Assembly (NCBI GenBank): GCA_015521265.1
Contig: WAON01000083.1
Location: forward strand, 1-6,874
DNA: 6,874 bases
Origin: Desulfurococcales archaeon
Lineage (GTDB): Archaea; Thermoproteota; Thermoprotei_A; Sulfolobales; Desulfurococcaceae
Reading direction: 5' to 3'
The notes below the pieces were generated by a model that saw only the letters and a program-made list of their open reading frames with translations, was not told the origin of the DNA and did no database searches. The position numbers and the translations under genes were made by a program. Shown piece after piece: positions 1-5,857 of the stretch (positions are counted from its first letter, which is position 1; each line of letters starts with the position of its first letter).

Positions 1-314
1 ATAATCCTCCCCGATTCCCCGGATACTATAATAGTAATAATACACAGGCCATCAACGTGGTAGTGGTTATAAGACTTTATAATATCCCGGTGCTTCTCAA
101 TAATACTACCACTAATACCTTCACCCGAGCTACTCGAGACGATGATTCCGGTGCAGTGGTGTGGTACTAGGACGTGGAGGTGATCGTGTATAAATGTTTT
201 AAGCGCTTCCACCACTAGGCTAGATCTATCCCTACCTATCCTCTCAGCTAATAAGTCCAGCTGATCAGCTAGATTGGAAGGTATTGAAACACCGAACCTA
301 CGCTTACTACCCAT
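1..314 (-). CDS. NikR-like ribbon-helix-helix metal-responsive transcriptional regulator (3' end outside window)
   Basis: The frame is open from ATG 314 to the window edge and gives 104 residues; NikR proteins run to about 130-140, so the C-terminus is missing. Residues 5-42 fit a ribbon-helix-helix DNA-binding domain: a short strand (RRFGVSIPSNLADQLD) followed by helices with the typical RIGRDRSSLVVEAL. Residues 55-104 resemble the NikR metal-binding ACT-like domain. Candidate ligands are His75, His84, His86 and Cys91, corresponding to H76, H87, H89 and C95 of E. coli NikR. The gap from the second His to Cys is four residues, against five in NikR. The start overlaps the permease stop by 8 bases and is preceded by a G-rich GGGTGGGTAGG, which fits translational coupling. 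The position as last visible gene of a metal-transporter operon suggests it senses the transported metal. The metal (Ni, Zn or other) is not settled by the sequence. Confidence 0.82.
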   Translation of the reverse strand, partial: MGSKRRFGVSIPSNLADQLDLLAERIGRDRSSLVVEALKTFIHDHLHVLVPHHCTGIIVSSSSGEGISGSIIEKHRDIIKSYNHYHVDGLCIITIIVSGESGRI

Positions 315-1182
315 GCCTACCCACCCATGGCTGGACAGCTACCAGATAAAATAATAATAGGTACAGTCCGGTCAGCCCACTCGGCGATAGATTGAACAAT
401 ATACCGGTGTGAAGGCCTAATAAACTACTCGACAAAGCCATTACAATGCTAACCTCTAATGCTTCAAAACTACTACGAGCCCGGGATACAGCGATACTAG
501 CCGGTAAAAGTACTAGGACGTGCTCGAGGATGTAGCCGGCAATTCTCAGGAAAACAATCATTGTTAAACCAAGTATTGTAAATATTAGGAAATCGTAGAG
601 GAAGACTCGTAGACCGCTGAGCCTAGCGGAATCCCTATCAATCCCGAGGCTTAACTGCTCCCTATAAGTTAGTATAACCGCTGTAAACGTGATCAGGGAT
701 GTTATTAATGCTAATAATACATCACTAGCCGTAGCAAGTATTGGATCCCCTATTATGAGGCTTGCAAGGTCGAAGCCGATCGGGTAGTTTACTAGGGCGT
801 AATAAGCCGCTAAAACACCGCCGCTAGCAGTGAATGATACGAATACAGCAGTAGCAATATCCGGGTCAACATCCTTATAGATGCTATAGCCTGCAATATA
901 GATTAATAGTATTCCGATCAATATGCTCCAGAAAACAAAACTACCCCCAAACGAGTAGGCTAGGGGGATAGATAATGCTACAGCCATAAGTGCAGAGTGG
1001 GGAGCAGCACCGCCTAGGAAGAAGAACCGGCGAGCGGCTAGGATGCTGCTTAGAGAGCCGAAGCCGATCGCTGTTGAAACCATTACAAGGACCCACAGTG
1101 GGTTATAAGTTAGAGATAATAAGAGACCGTAGAGGACTACTAGGATTAATACTGTAAGCTTAATAATCAATCCCCTATTCAC
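307..1182 (-). CDS. ABC-3 family metal-ion permease (ZnuB/TroC-type)
   Basis: This is the membrane channel subunit of a metal-ion ABC importer. The 291 residues are almost entirely hydrophobic, with about eight or nine membrane segments separated by short charged loops, matching the ABC-3 (ZnuB/MntB/TroC) family in length and layout. An early RRFFFLGGAAPHSAL corresponds to the family's conserved 'R-x-ligD-x-x-sH' region near the second helix. I prefer the GTG start at 1182: its GTGA overlaps the TGA stop of the binding-protein gene by four bases, and GGTGGGG lies five bases upstream. An ATG at 1197 would add MGGEA but has no visible ribosome-binding site. The gene overlaps the binding-protein gene upstream and the regulator downstream, so the three are probably one transcript. 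No truncation or missing segment is apparent. Substrate specificity cannot be read from the permease. Confidence 0.9.
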   Translation of the reverse strand: MNRGLIIKLTVLILVVLYGLLLSLTYNPLWVLVMVSTAIGFGSLSSILAARRFFFLGGAAPHSALMAVALSIPLAYSFGGSFVFWSILIGILLIYIAGYSIYKDVDPDIATAVFVSFTASGGVLAAYYALVNYPIGFDLASLIIGDPILATASDVLLALITSLITFTAVILTYREQLSLGIDRDSARLSGLRVFLYDFLIFTILGLTMIVFLRIAGYILEHVLVLLPASIAVSRARSSFEALEVSIVMALSSSLLGLHTGILFNLSPSGLTGLYLLLFYLVAVQPWVGRHG

Positions 1183-2186
1183 CGCTTCCCCACCCATAAA
1201 ACATAAATTATCATCGCTGCGAGTAGTAGGAGGCCTGTTATTGTCGTGGAGGTTTCCAGTGTTTCATGGGAACCGGGGGGTTTCAGGGGTAAACCTCCAC
1301 CAAAACCCTCACCAAACCCCGCTAATTCCCGGCTAATGAAGCCCAGTTTACTAATGATCGAGGAATTACCCATCGGTACCGGAACATAGATTATTGATAC
1401 ATTATATTCCCGGGCCAAACTAGTAGCTCTCCGAGAGAAAATGGAGACCGGCGGGTAGGATACGAGTACAACATTGATCTCATGCCTAGATAAAGCCTCC
1501 CTAATACGCAGTAAATCCTCCGGCGTAGCAGGCGTATCCTCCTCCTTGACCAAGAGGTGTTTAACCCTAATACCAGTCCATGAAACAGCGTACTGCATGT
1601 AGGGGGCTTCAGCTAGCGCCGTAGCATTAATCCTTGGAGTATTATTCAATAACTCATATACACGTTTAGATACTATCCTAGCTCTATCCAAGTAGTAACT
1701 ACTACAATAAGGGTTTAGCTTCGAGAACAGTTTTGCAATATAGTTTATGAATACTATGTAGTTGTGGGGGTCGTATATGGGCATGTGCAGGTTTGGCTGA
1801 TGGGTAACGGGGTTATCCATAATCCTAATCCCGGGAATCTTAGGGATCTCCACCAGGACTCCGTGGATGAGCCCGGAGGAGTTCATCTCCCTAATCCTCA
1901 TCTCAAAACCGGTGTGGGCCGTGGAAATTATAACGTCGGCTTCCATGATCCTTTGCCGATCACTTGGTGTCAGCGTATAAGTGTGGGGGTCTACGCCGGG
2001 GGGTGCAATATACTCGACGCGATCACCGGGACAAGTAATATTCCCAACATCTAGTGCTAGGTTTGGGAAGGAAACAAGTATGTAGAGACCCCTACCGGCT
2101 CCTGCATAATCATTGCTCATAGCGGGGGCTATGGGGATTAGGGTTAGTGTGAGTATTAGTAGTAGTGTAAACCCCCCGGTTCTCAT
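1179..2186 (-). CDS. Membrane-anchored metal-binding lipoprotein-like substrate receptor (ZnuA/TroA family)
   Basis: This 335-residue extracytoplasmic receptor would deliver a metal ion to the permease. It has a signal peptide (MRTGG plus a hydrophobic core, residues 6-23), a TroA-like core, and a C-terminal membrane helix (about 315-331) ending WVGKR. Such C-terminal anchors are common in archaeal binding proteins. The core keeps PPGVDPHTYTLTPSD, with His68 as the first ligand, and EADVIIS. His134 before PIYDPHN probably matches the second ligand of 'H-x-W-L-D-P'. The third His, normally followed by an aromatic-rich YxxxxGI stretch, is absent: the equivalent reads AEAPYMQYAVSWTGI. The late Asp is not obvious either (VPVPMG), and there is no His-rich loop. 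ATG 2186 directly precedes the signal peptide. TTG 2192, five bases after GGTGATC, is an equally reasonable start, while ATG 2249 would add a non-signal tail. It is the first gene of the minus-strand operon. Confidence 0.85.
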   Translation of the reverse strand: MRTGGFTLLLILTLTLIPIAPAMSNDYAGAGRGLYILVSFPNLALDVGNITCPGDRVEYIAPPGVDPHTYTLTPSDRQRIMEADVIISTAHTGFEMRIREMNSSGLIHGVLVEIPKIPGIRIMDNPVTHQPNLHMPIYDPHNYIVFINYIAKLFSKLNPYCSSYYLDRARIVSKRVYELLNNTPRINATALAEAPYMQYAVSWTGIRVKHLLVKEEDTPATPEDLLRIREALSRHEINVVLVSYPPVSIFSRRATSLAREYNVSIIYVPVPMGNSSIISKLGFISRELAGFGEGFGGGLPLKPPGSHETLETSTTITGLLLLAAMIIYVLWVGKR

Positions 2187-2197
2187 GGACAACCCAC

Positions 2198-2204
2198 GAT
2201 CACC
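2198..2204 (-). promoter_or_regulatory. Ribosome-binding site GGTGATC for the binding-protein gene
   Basis: Read on the minus strand this is GGTGATC, complementary to the GATCACC end typical of archaeal 16S rRNA. It lies five bases before TTG 2192 and eleven before ATG 2186. It supports a start in this region rather than at ATG 2249, and slightly favours the TTG. Confidence 0.55.
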
Positions 2205-2211
2205 ACCAACG

Positions 2212-2248
2212 TGCACAAAGCAATCAATATATTCCACGAATATGTGCA
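2212..2248. promoter_or_regulatory. Candidate operator: inverted repeat TGCACA-N25-TGTGCA
   Basis: The arms TGCACA (2212-2217) and TGTGCA (2243-2248) are exact reverse complements with centres 31 bp apart, close to three helical turns. One arm sits just downstream of the minus-strand TATA box and the other between the two divergent TATA boxes. NikR operators are also dyads of short arms with a long spacer, though the arm sequence here differs from E. coli GTATGA-N16-TCATAC. That the regulator binds here is inference; six-base arms could occur by chance. Confidence 0.3.
2226..2233 (-). promoter_or_regulatory. TATA-like box for the minus-strand metal-uptake operon
   Basis: AATATATT is its own reverse complement and is the most AT-rich octamer upstream of the binding-protein gene. 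Placing it about 26 bases upstream of initiation predicts a start near 2203, giving a very short leader to TTG 2192 or ATG 2186. Position and composition are seen; promoter activity is inferred. Confidence 0.45.
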
Positions 2249-2263
2249 TACTAGTACTGGGGG

Positions 2264-2271
2264 ATATAAAT
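2264..2271 (+). promoter_or_regulatory. TATA box for the ATPase gene
   Basis: The box reads GGG followed by ATATAAAT and a C-rich stretch, resembling an archaeal BRE/TATA element. It predicts initiation near 2293-2296, which would make a transcript starting almost at TTG 2297 or about ten bases before ATG 2306. The GGAGG at 2291-2295 may then be only partly in the mRNA. Confidence 0.5.
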
Positions 2272-2305
2272 CCAGCCCCTCGGGAGAATAGGAGGATTGC
2301 AAGCT

Positions 2306-3088
2306 ATGAGCTGTAGCGTTAAGCCGTGTATAAGGCTGGAGAATGTTACTGTGGGTTATGGTGGGGAGAAGATACTCGATAACTTATCCATCGAGCACCT
2401 CGGAACTGGTATAATACAAATACTAGGCCCGAACGGAGCCGGTAAAACAACCCTCCTAAAAACAATACTAGGACTACTAAAGCCCTGGGAGGGCCGAGTG
2501 ATTATTAACGGTGAAGACGTAACCGGTAAGCCGGATAGAGCTGGGAAATACATCGGTTACACACCCCAGCTATCACTACACCGTATATACTACCCGATAA
2601 CGCTTAGAGAACTAGTAGAGTGCTGCCTAGTAATGAAGCGTAAATGGCCCCGCCTAGTACTTAGGAGGGAGGAGAAGGAGAGGGTTATAAGGGTACTCGA
2701 GCAAGTCGGGCTACCCAGGGAAGCATGGGATAAAGACTTCAACAACCTCAGCGGTGGGCAGAAGCAGCGTGGACTAATAGCTAGGGCTCTAGTAAGAGAC
2801 CCCCCGATCCTTGTCTTGGACGAGCCCTTCTCAAACGTCGACCCCACCGGTAAGATCGAGCTTGCCGAGCTAATAGCTGGATTCTCGAGGGAGAAGCTCG
2901 TAATAGTTACAAGCCATGATCCAATGCTCCTATTGAAGCATACCTCACACATACTACTCATTAATAGGAATGTATACGTCTACGGTAAGCCGGAGGAGGT
3001 ATTAATACCCGAGATCGCCGAGAAGATCTACGGGCATGCAGTGATAAGGGTTAGGGAGCACCTACACATACTAGACAGCCACGCTTAA
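2306..3088 (+). CDS. ABC transporter ATP-binding protein, metal-ion type (ZnuC-like)
   Basis: This cytoplasmic ATPase would power the metal importer encoded divergently to its left. All nucleotide-binding motifs are intact in the 260 residues: Walker A GPNGAGKTT (41-49), Q-loop Gln88 in YTPQ, signature LSGGQKQRG (148-156), Walker B ILVLDE with Glu173, D-loop SNVD (176-179) and switch His204 in TSHD. The Q-loop followed by an aromatic and YPITLRELV is typical of metal-ion ABC ATPases. The tail has several His residues (244, 252, 254, 259), a possible metal-contact feature. ATG 2306 is chosen because GGAGG ends ten bases upstream; TTG 2297 would add MQA but sits one base after GGAGG, workable only if leaderless. 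Encoding the ATPase apart from its receptor and permease is less usual than a single operon. Zinc or manganese is the likely substrate by family, without direct proof. Confidence 0.92.
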   Translation: MSCSVKPCIRLENVTVGYGGEKILDNLSIEHLGTGIIQILGPNGAGKTTLLKTILGLLKPWEGRVIINGEDVTGKPDRAGKYIGYTPQLSLHRIYYPITLRELVECCLVMKRKWPRLVLRREEKERVIRVLEQVGLPREAWDKDFNNLSGGQKQRGLIARALVRDPPILVLDEPFSNVDPTGKIELAELIAGFSREKLVIVTSHDPMLLLKHTSHILLINRNVYVYGKPEEVLIPEIAEKIYGHAVIRVREHLHILDSHA

Positions 3089-3131
3089 TGGAAACATCGT
3101 ATCTGATCAATTCATGGCTGGGGAAACATTT

Positions 3132-3149
3132 AATGCTAAAATAAGCATT
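3132..3149. repeat. Small hairpin AATGCT-N6-AGCATT downstream of the ATPase gene
   Basis: Perfect 6-bp arms flank a six-base AT loop, 44 bases after the ATPase stop, and are followed by TTATC. It could mark a transcript end or be chance in AT-rich DNA; there is no long T run of the kind usual at archaeal terminators. Confidence 0.25.
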
Positions 3150-3202
3150 TATCTAAAACAATATAGTGTATAGGGGACGGGCCGGGTTTAATAGGCATTA
3201 CA

Positions 3203-3210
3203 ATATTTAA
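3203..3210 (+). promoter_or_regulatory. Probable TATA box for the small membrane-protein gene
   Basis: ATATTTAA lies about 60 bases before ATG 3266 and predicts initiation near 3231, leaving a leader of roughly 35 bases that includes the purine-rich GGAGTGGAAGG (3247-3257). It is the best TATA-like match in this gap. Confidence 0.4.
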
Positions 3211-3231
3211 GACCCGCTGATAGAGGGGTCT
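3210..3231. promoter_or_regulatory. Inverted repeat AGACCC-N10-GGGTCT between TATA box and predicted start
   Basis: Exact 6-bp arms at 3210-3215 and 3226-3231 begin at the edge of the TATA-like box and end at about the expected transcription start. That is where an archaeal repressor would block polymerase. It may instead fold as an RNA hairpin if initiation is further upstream. Operator function is inference from position. Confidence 0.3.
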
Positions 3232-3265
3232 GCTAAGACTATTACTGGAGTGGAAGGTATCCGTA

Positions 3266-3736
3266 ATGAGGTGGATGTACCTAGTAGTAACGGTTATACC
3301 GACGCTTCTAGGGATGATGATAACCCTAATGATACTCTCAATACTGATCGGCCCACCCCAGATCAAGCTGGGAGGAGGCCCCTCAACACTAGTCATCGAT
3401 AACGCCTATATGACAATCGACCCCGCTACGAAGAATAGAGTACTAGTAATAGACCTGCACAACCCGGGTAGTGGGAAGATATTCATTATTGGGATAAAGA
3501 TTAATAATAAGGATTTAAAGGGAGGCCCATCCTTCACCAAGCCATTAATAATAGGTGGTGGAGAGAGCCAGGAGATCTCATATATTATCCCTAAGAACAT
3601 TAAGCCCGTTAAGAAATTATACAATATAACCCTCCTATACGCGCCGGAATCAGGGGCAGCAATATACACGGCATCAGTACTAATAGGTGCATCAACACAA
3701 GCATCAGCCCCACCCCCAACTAACCAGACAAAATAG
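3266..3736 (+). CDS. Small membrane-anchored protein with extracytoplasmic beta-rich domain, function unknown
   Basis: The 156 residues begin with one strongly hydrophobic segment (about 5-29, after MRW), then a Gly/Pro linker (29-40). Residues 41-140 show alternating hydrophobic pattern typical of a beta-sandwich: STLVIDNAYMTI, NRVLVIDLHNPGSGKIFIIGIKIN, and EISYIIP. The tail is Ser/Ala/Pro/Thr-rich (AP-PPTNQTK), as on surface-exposed archaeal proteins, and NITL is a possible N-glycosylation site. 'NPGSGKIFI..I.IN' recalls the C-terminal domains of archaeal pilin-like and FlaF/FlaG-like proteins, but the N-terminus lacks an obvious class III signal cleavage motif (K/R followed by G or A before the core). 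I therefore call it only a single-pass surface protein. ATG 3266 has purine-rich GGAGTGGAAGG upstream. It appears monocistronic, with about 95 bases to the next gene. Confidence 0.7.
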   Translation: MRWMYLVVTVIPTLLGMMITLMILSILIGPPQIKLGGGPSTLVIDNAYMTIDPATKNRVLVIDLHNPGSGKIFIIGIKINNKDLKGGPSFTKPLIIGGGESQEISYIIPKNIKPVKKLYNITLLYAPESGAAIYTASVLIGASTQASAPPPTNQTK

Positions 3737-3803
3737 AACCTCTTCAACCCTCCACTATAATCCCCATAGTTAAGTAAATAATATAACTAGAAACAGTATA
3801 ATG

Positions 3804-3813
3804 AAAAATACAT
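3804..3813 (+). promoter_or_regulatory. Possible TATA-like element for the four-gene cluster
   Basis: AAAAATACAT is centred about 24 bases before GTG 3832, so a transcript from it would start at or next to the start codon and be leaderless. The match to a TATA box is only fair. An alternative AT-rich stretch is AAATAATATAA at 3776-3786. Confidence 0.3.
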
Positions 3814-3831
3814 AGTGCAGACGCTGTATAG

Positions 3832-4377
3832 GTGTATTATTCTTTGCTGTTAAGGATTTATAGGAACCTAGTATACATACATGACAAGTACATCTATGCT
3901 GCAAACCTATACGGCAGCGTCTACCGGGAGCTGCCAAGCCTCATAATGCCCCGCTTAAAGACTCGCAGTAGGAAGCCGTTGAATATAGACGTATTCCAAG
4001 CAATTACCCGTAAACCACTACAATTACCCCCGGGATTCTATGATAAACTAGATAAGTTTACTGAAGCCGAGCTCTCCGAGGATAGGCTTACTAGGATAAT
4101 CGAGGAAGTTAAGCCTAGGGGCGTATACGATTATATTCTCCGGGGCCTGGATAGGGAATTATTCACCTACCTATTATCCCGGGGTTATGTATGGGTTATA
4201 CCCTACGAATCGATACATTCACTAGATATTAGGAAGCAGGATGACCTAGAAATAATAGCTATAAGATACATGTGCCCCTTCACCCGCACAATAAGGATTT
4301 TCAAGACAGTATATGAGCCAAAGATTTATAATTTGATCAGGGAGCTCTGTAGGAGAACTGGGAATAGGATGTGTTAG
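3832..4377 (+). CDS. Conserved-looking hypothetical protein, 181 residues
   Basis: I do not recognise this protein. GTG 3832 is the first possible start, because an in-frame TAG (3829-3831) lies immediately before it. No ribosome-binding site is visible, so the message may be leaderless. The N-terminal 40 residues are rich in Tyr and hydrophobics (SLLLRIYRNLVYIHDKY) and look like a packed helix rather than a membrane span. There follow a basic stretch RLKTRSRK (41-48), a Pro-rich turn (QLPPGFYDKL), and a helical acidic segment (76-92). The C-terminal third mixes strands and a helix (YVWVIPYE, LEIIAIRYMCPF, IRIFKTVY, KIYNLIRELC) and looks globular. There are three Cys, two near the C-terminus, and no metal-binding pattern. 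It overlaps the next gene by seven bases, pointing to co-expression. It is probably cytoplasmic. Confidence 0.72.
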   Translation: MYYSLLLRIYRNLVYIHDKYIYAANLYGSVYRELPSLIMPRLKTRSRKPLNIDVFQAITRKPLQLPPGFYDKLDKFTEAELSEDRLTRIIEEVKPRGVYDYILRGLDRELFTYLLSRGYVWVIPYESIHSLDIRKQDDLEIIAIRYMCPFTRTIRIFKTVYEPKIYNLIRELCRRTGNRMC

Positions 4378-5606
4378 AATTGGCGACTAGATATGAAGCA
4401 TGGGATATAATCAAGAGACTCGTTGAGGGGAGGATTGATAGGGAGATTATGGATAAACTAATAATCCAATTAAAGAAGCATAACAGGGAGTTTTTAGAAG
4501 TCCTCAATGAGAATATTAACAGGCTTAACAGGAGCAGTGAGTTTAACAGGGAGCTGTTGACAGCTGTAATACATGCTGATCCAGCCGTGTCTGTTCTAGA
4601 AGGGATTGGTAGGGAGGCTCTATTTATACCCCAGCTCTATAAGGCAGCTGCTACGTATAGCTTACTACATGGAGTACCAGCAAGGATCGAGCCTATAACT
4701 CTCCTCAAAACAATGATAGTTCCACACAAATATACTTCACTATACAACCCATTAGTAATACTCTACGTACACCGGAAACACCCGGATATACTCGCTAAAC
4801 ACCTCCTATCACCCATTAGATCAAAACTCATAATATACTCTGTAAACCCCGTAACAGTTAGGATCATTGTTTTCAGAGACCTATTCTTATACGCTTCTAT
4901 AATAAAGGATCCGGGGCTTGCAGAAGAGCTCTACAGAAGCGTAGACCCCTACGGGGCTATAAGGGAGTACGTTGAAAAACAGAAGCCCCAGCTACTAGTC
5001 GAAGAATACTCCGAGATAACGCGTGCATATCTGGAAGTTTTATCGTCAACAATACTACTATACCGCTCAGCTCTAAGAGCCTATAATGAATGCATAGAGG
5101 ACAAGTCCAGGGTTCGGTCTGAAACAAGCCTGAAGGACACTATATCCGGCAGAATAATTGACTGGTATGTATCAGCTGGTTGCACGCTTATAGAGAATAC
5201 ACTGCGTAAAACCTATTCATCACTGCTAAGCCAGACAGGGGCACTCCTAGAAGAAGTATACGGGACGATCAAGAAGGGATTAGCGAGAATACTTGAACAA
5301 CCCGAAGTACTCAGAGGAAACATTATCGAAGGACTAAACCAAGTACTAGAAGCCTACACGTTGAAAACTAGGTGGAAAGACTATTCGTCAACAACTGAAA
5401 CACTACTCGAGGAAATACATCCGCCAAGTGAAGCATTAAAAGTTATAATGGAGATTACGAGTGGGGTCGAAGAAGTACTCGAGAAACACTCAGTAATCGT
5501 TAGTGAAGCATTAAGCACTGATTCAGAACCCTACCGGAGCTTGTGGGAGAGGTTTATGAAGCTCTCAGTGGAAACCGGGGGGTTCCCATGGCTAACAAGA
5601 AAATAA
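4371..5606 (+). CDS. Alpha-helical hypothetical protein, 411 residues
   Basis: I do not recognise this protein. It starts at GTG 4371, inside the last codons of the upstream gene, with AGGAG about 15 bases earlier; TTG 4380 is an alternative. The sequence predicts almost entirely helix: charged amphipathic helices at 1-65 (WDIIKRLVEG, MDKLIIQLKKHNREFLEVLN), a more hydrophobic middle (90-190, including SKLIIYSVNPVTVRIIVF and LFLYASII), and helical repeats to the end (YSEITRAYLEVLSSTILLY, LLEEVYGTIKKGLARIL, LKVIMEITSGVEEVLEK). The hydrophobic middle is broken by charged residues, so I think it is a soluble helical-repeat-like fold rather than a membrane protein. No catalytic or nucleotide-binding motif is visible. 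It sits between two overlapping genes and shares the local codon style, so recent transfer is not indicated. A scaffold or binding role is possible but unproven. Confidence 0.75.
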   Translation: MLELATRYEAWDIIKRLVEGRIDREIMDKLIIQLKKHNREFLEVLNENINRLNRSSEFNRELLTAVIHADPAVSVLEGIGREALFIPQLYKAAATYSLLHGVPARIEPITLLKTMIVPHKYTSLYNPLVILYVHRKHPDILAKHLLSPIRSKLIIYSVNPVTVRIIVFRDLFLYASIIKDPGLAEELYRSVDPYGAIREYVEKQKPQLLVEEYSEITRAYLEVLSSTILLYRSALRAYNECIEDKSRVRSETSLKDTISGRIIDWYVSAGCTLIENTLRKTYSSLLSQTGALLEEVYGTIKKGLARILEQPEVLRGNIIEGLNQVLEAYTLKTRWKDYSSTTETLLEEIHPPSEALKVIMEITSGVEEVLEKHSVIVSEALSTDSEPYRSLWERFMKLSVETGGFPWLTRK

Positions 5607-5857
5607 AAACAACAATAACAGGAAAACCAAGCTATGAAAGATGGACTCTACACCAATGGGTTCTCGAGGTAAAGGATCTATTGGAGGAAGAATATGGGGT
5701 TGAATTAATTGTTGAAGTACGGGATACTGGTGATGATGAACCCGGGATACTAGTGGATGATCAGTATGTGCTTAAGGGTTTACCGGGTGAGGAGGGGTAT
5801 CTCATAGAGGTTTTGAAGAAGGCTTTCGAGGAAATACTAGGATTAGAGAGGAATTAA
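5588..5857 (+). CDS. Small acidic protein, thioredoxin-fold-like without CxxC, function unknown
   Basis: ATG 5588 is chosen because a run of six G ends five bases upstream; ATG 5543 would add 15 residues lying wholly inside the previous gene. The 89-residue product has a basic start (MANKKIKTT), a long helix (WTLHQWVLEVKDLLEEEYG), a strand (VELIVEVRD), a turn rich in Asp/Gly, a strand with Pro (EPGILVDDQYVLKGLP) and a terminal helix (YLIEVLKKAFEEILG). The order helix-strand-Pro-strand-GLP-helix resembles the second half of a thioredoxin or glutaredoxin fold, where Pro precedes the third strand. There is no Cys at all, so redox catalysis is excluded; a structural or partner-binding role is more likely. 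The fold assignment is inference from pattern. It overlaps the 411-residue gene by 19 bases and probably the next gene by 16, so these genes are likely translated together. Confidence 0.7.
   Translation: MANKKIKTTITGKPSYERWTLHQWVLEVKDLLEEEYGVELIVEVRDTGDDEPGILVDDQYVLKGLPGEEGYLIEVLKKAFEEILGLERN

Noticed and set aside
1268..1283. Similarity of AACCGGGGGGTT strings at 1270, 2171 (complement) and 5574 to each other
   Set aside because: They fall inside coding frames with different protein readings and have no shared flanks, so they look like composition rather than a dispersed repeat.
1764..2054. Plus-strand open frame opposite the binding-protein gene
   Set aside because: It is the complement of a well-supported gene, has no recognisable protein features, and uses residues expected from an antisense frame. 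The same applies to the other opposite-strand frames over 2356-2961, 3136-3747 and 6627-6809.
3314..3346. Possible C/D-box RNA (ATGATGA ... CTGA)
   Set aside because: The boxes are only about 30 bases apart, there are no internal D' and C' boxes in order, and the stretch lies inside the signal-anchor codons of the membrane-protein gene.
4791..4912. Hydrophobic stretch in the 411-residue protein as membrane segments
   Set aside because: Arg, Lys, Asp and His break it at short intervals, which suits a buried helix core better than a membrane span.
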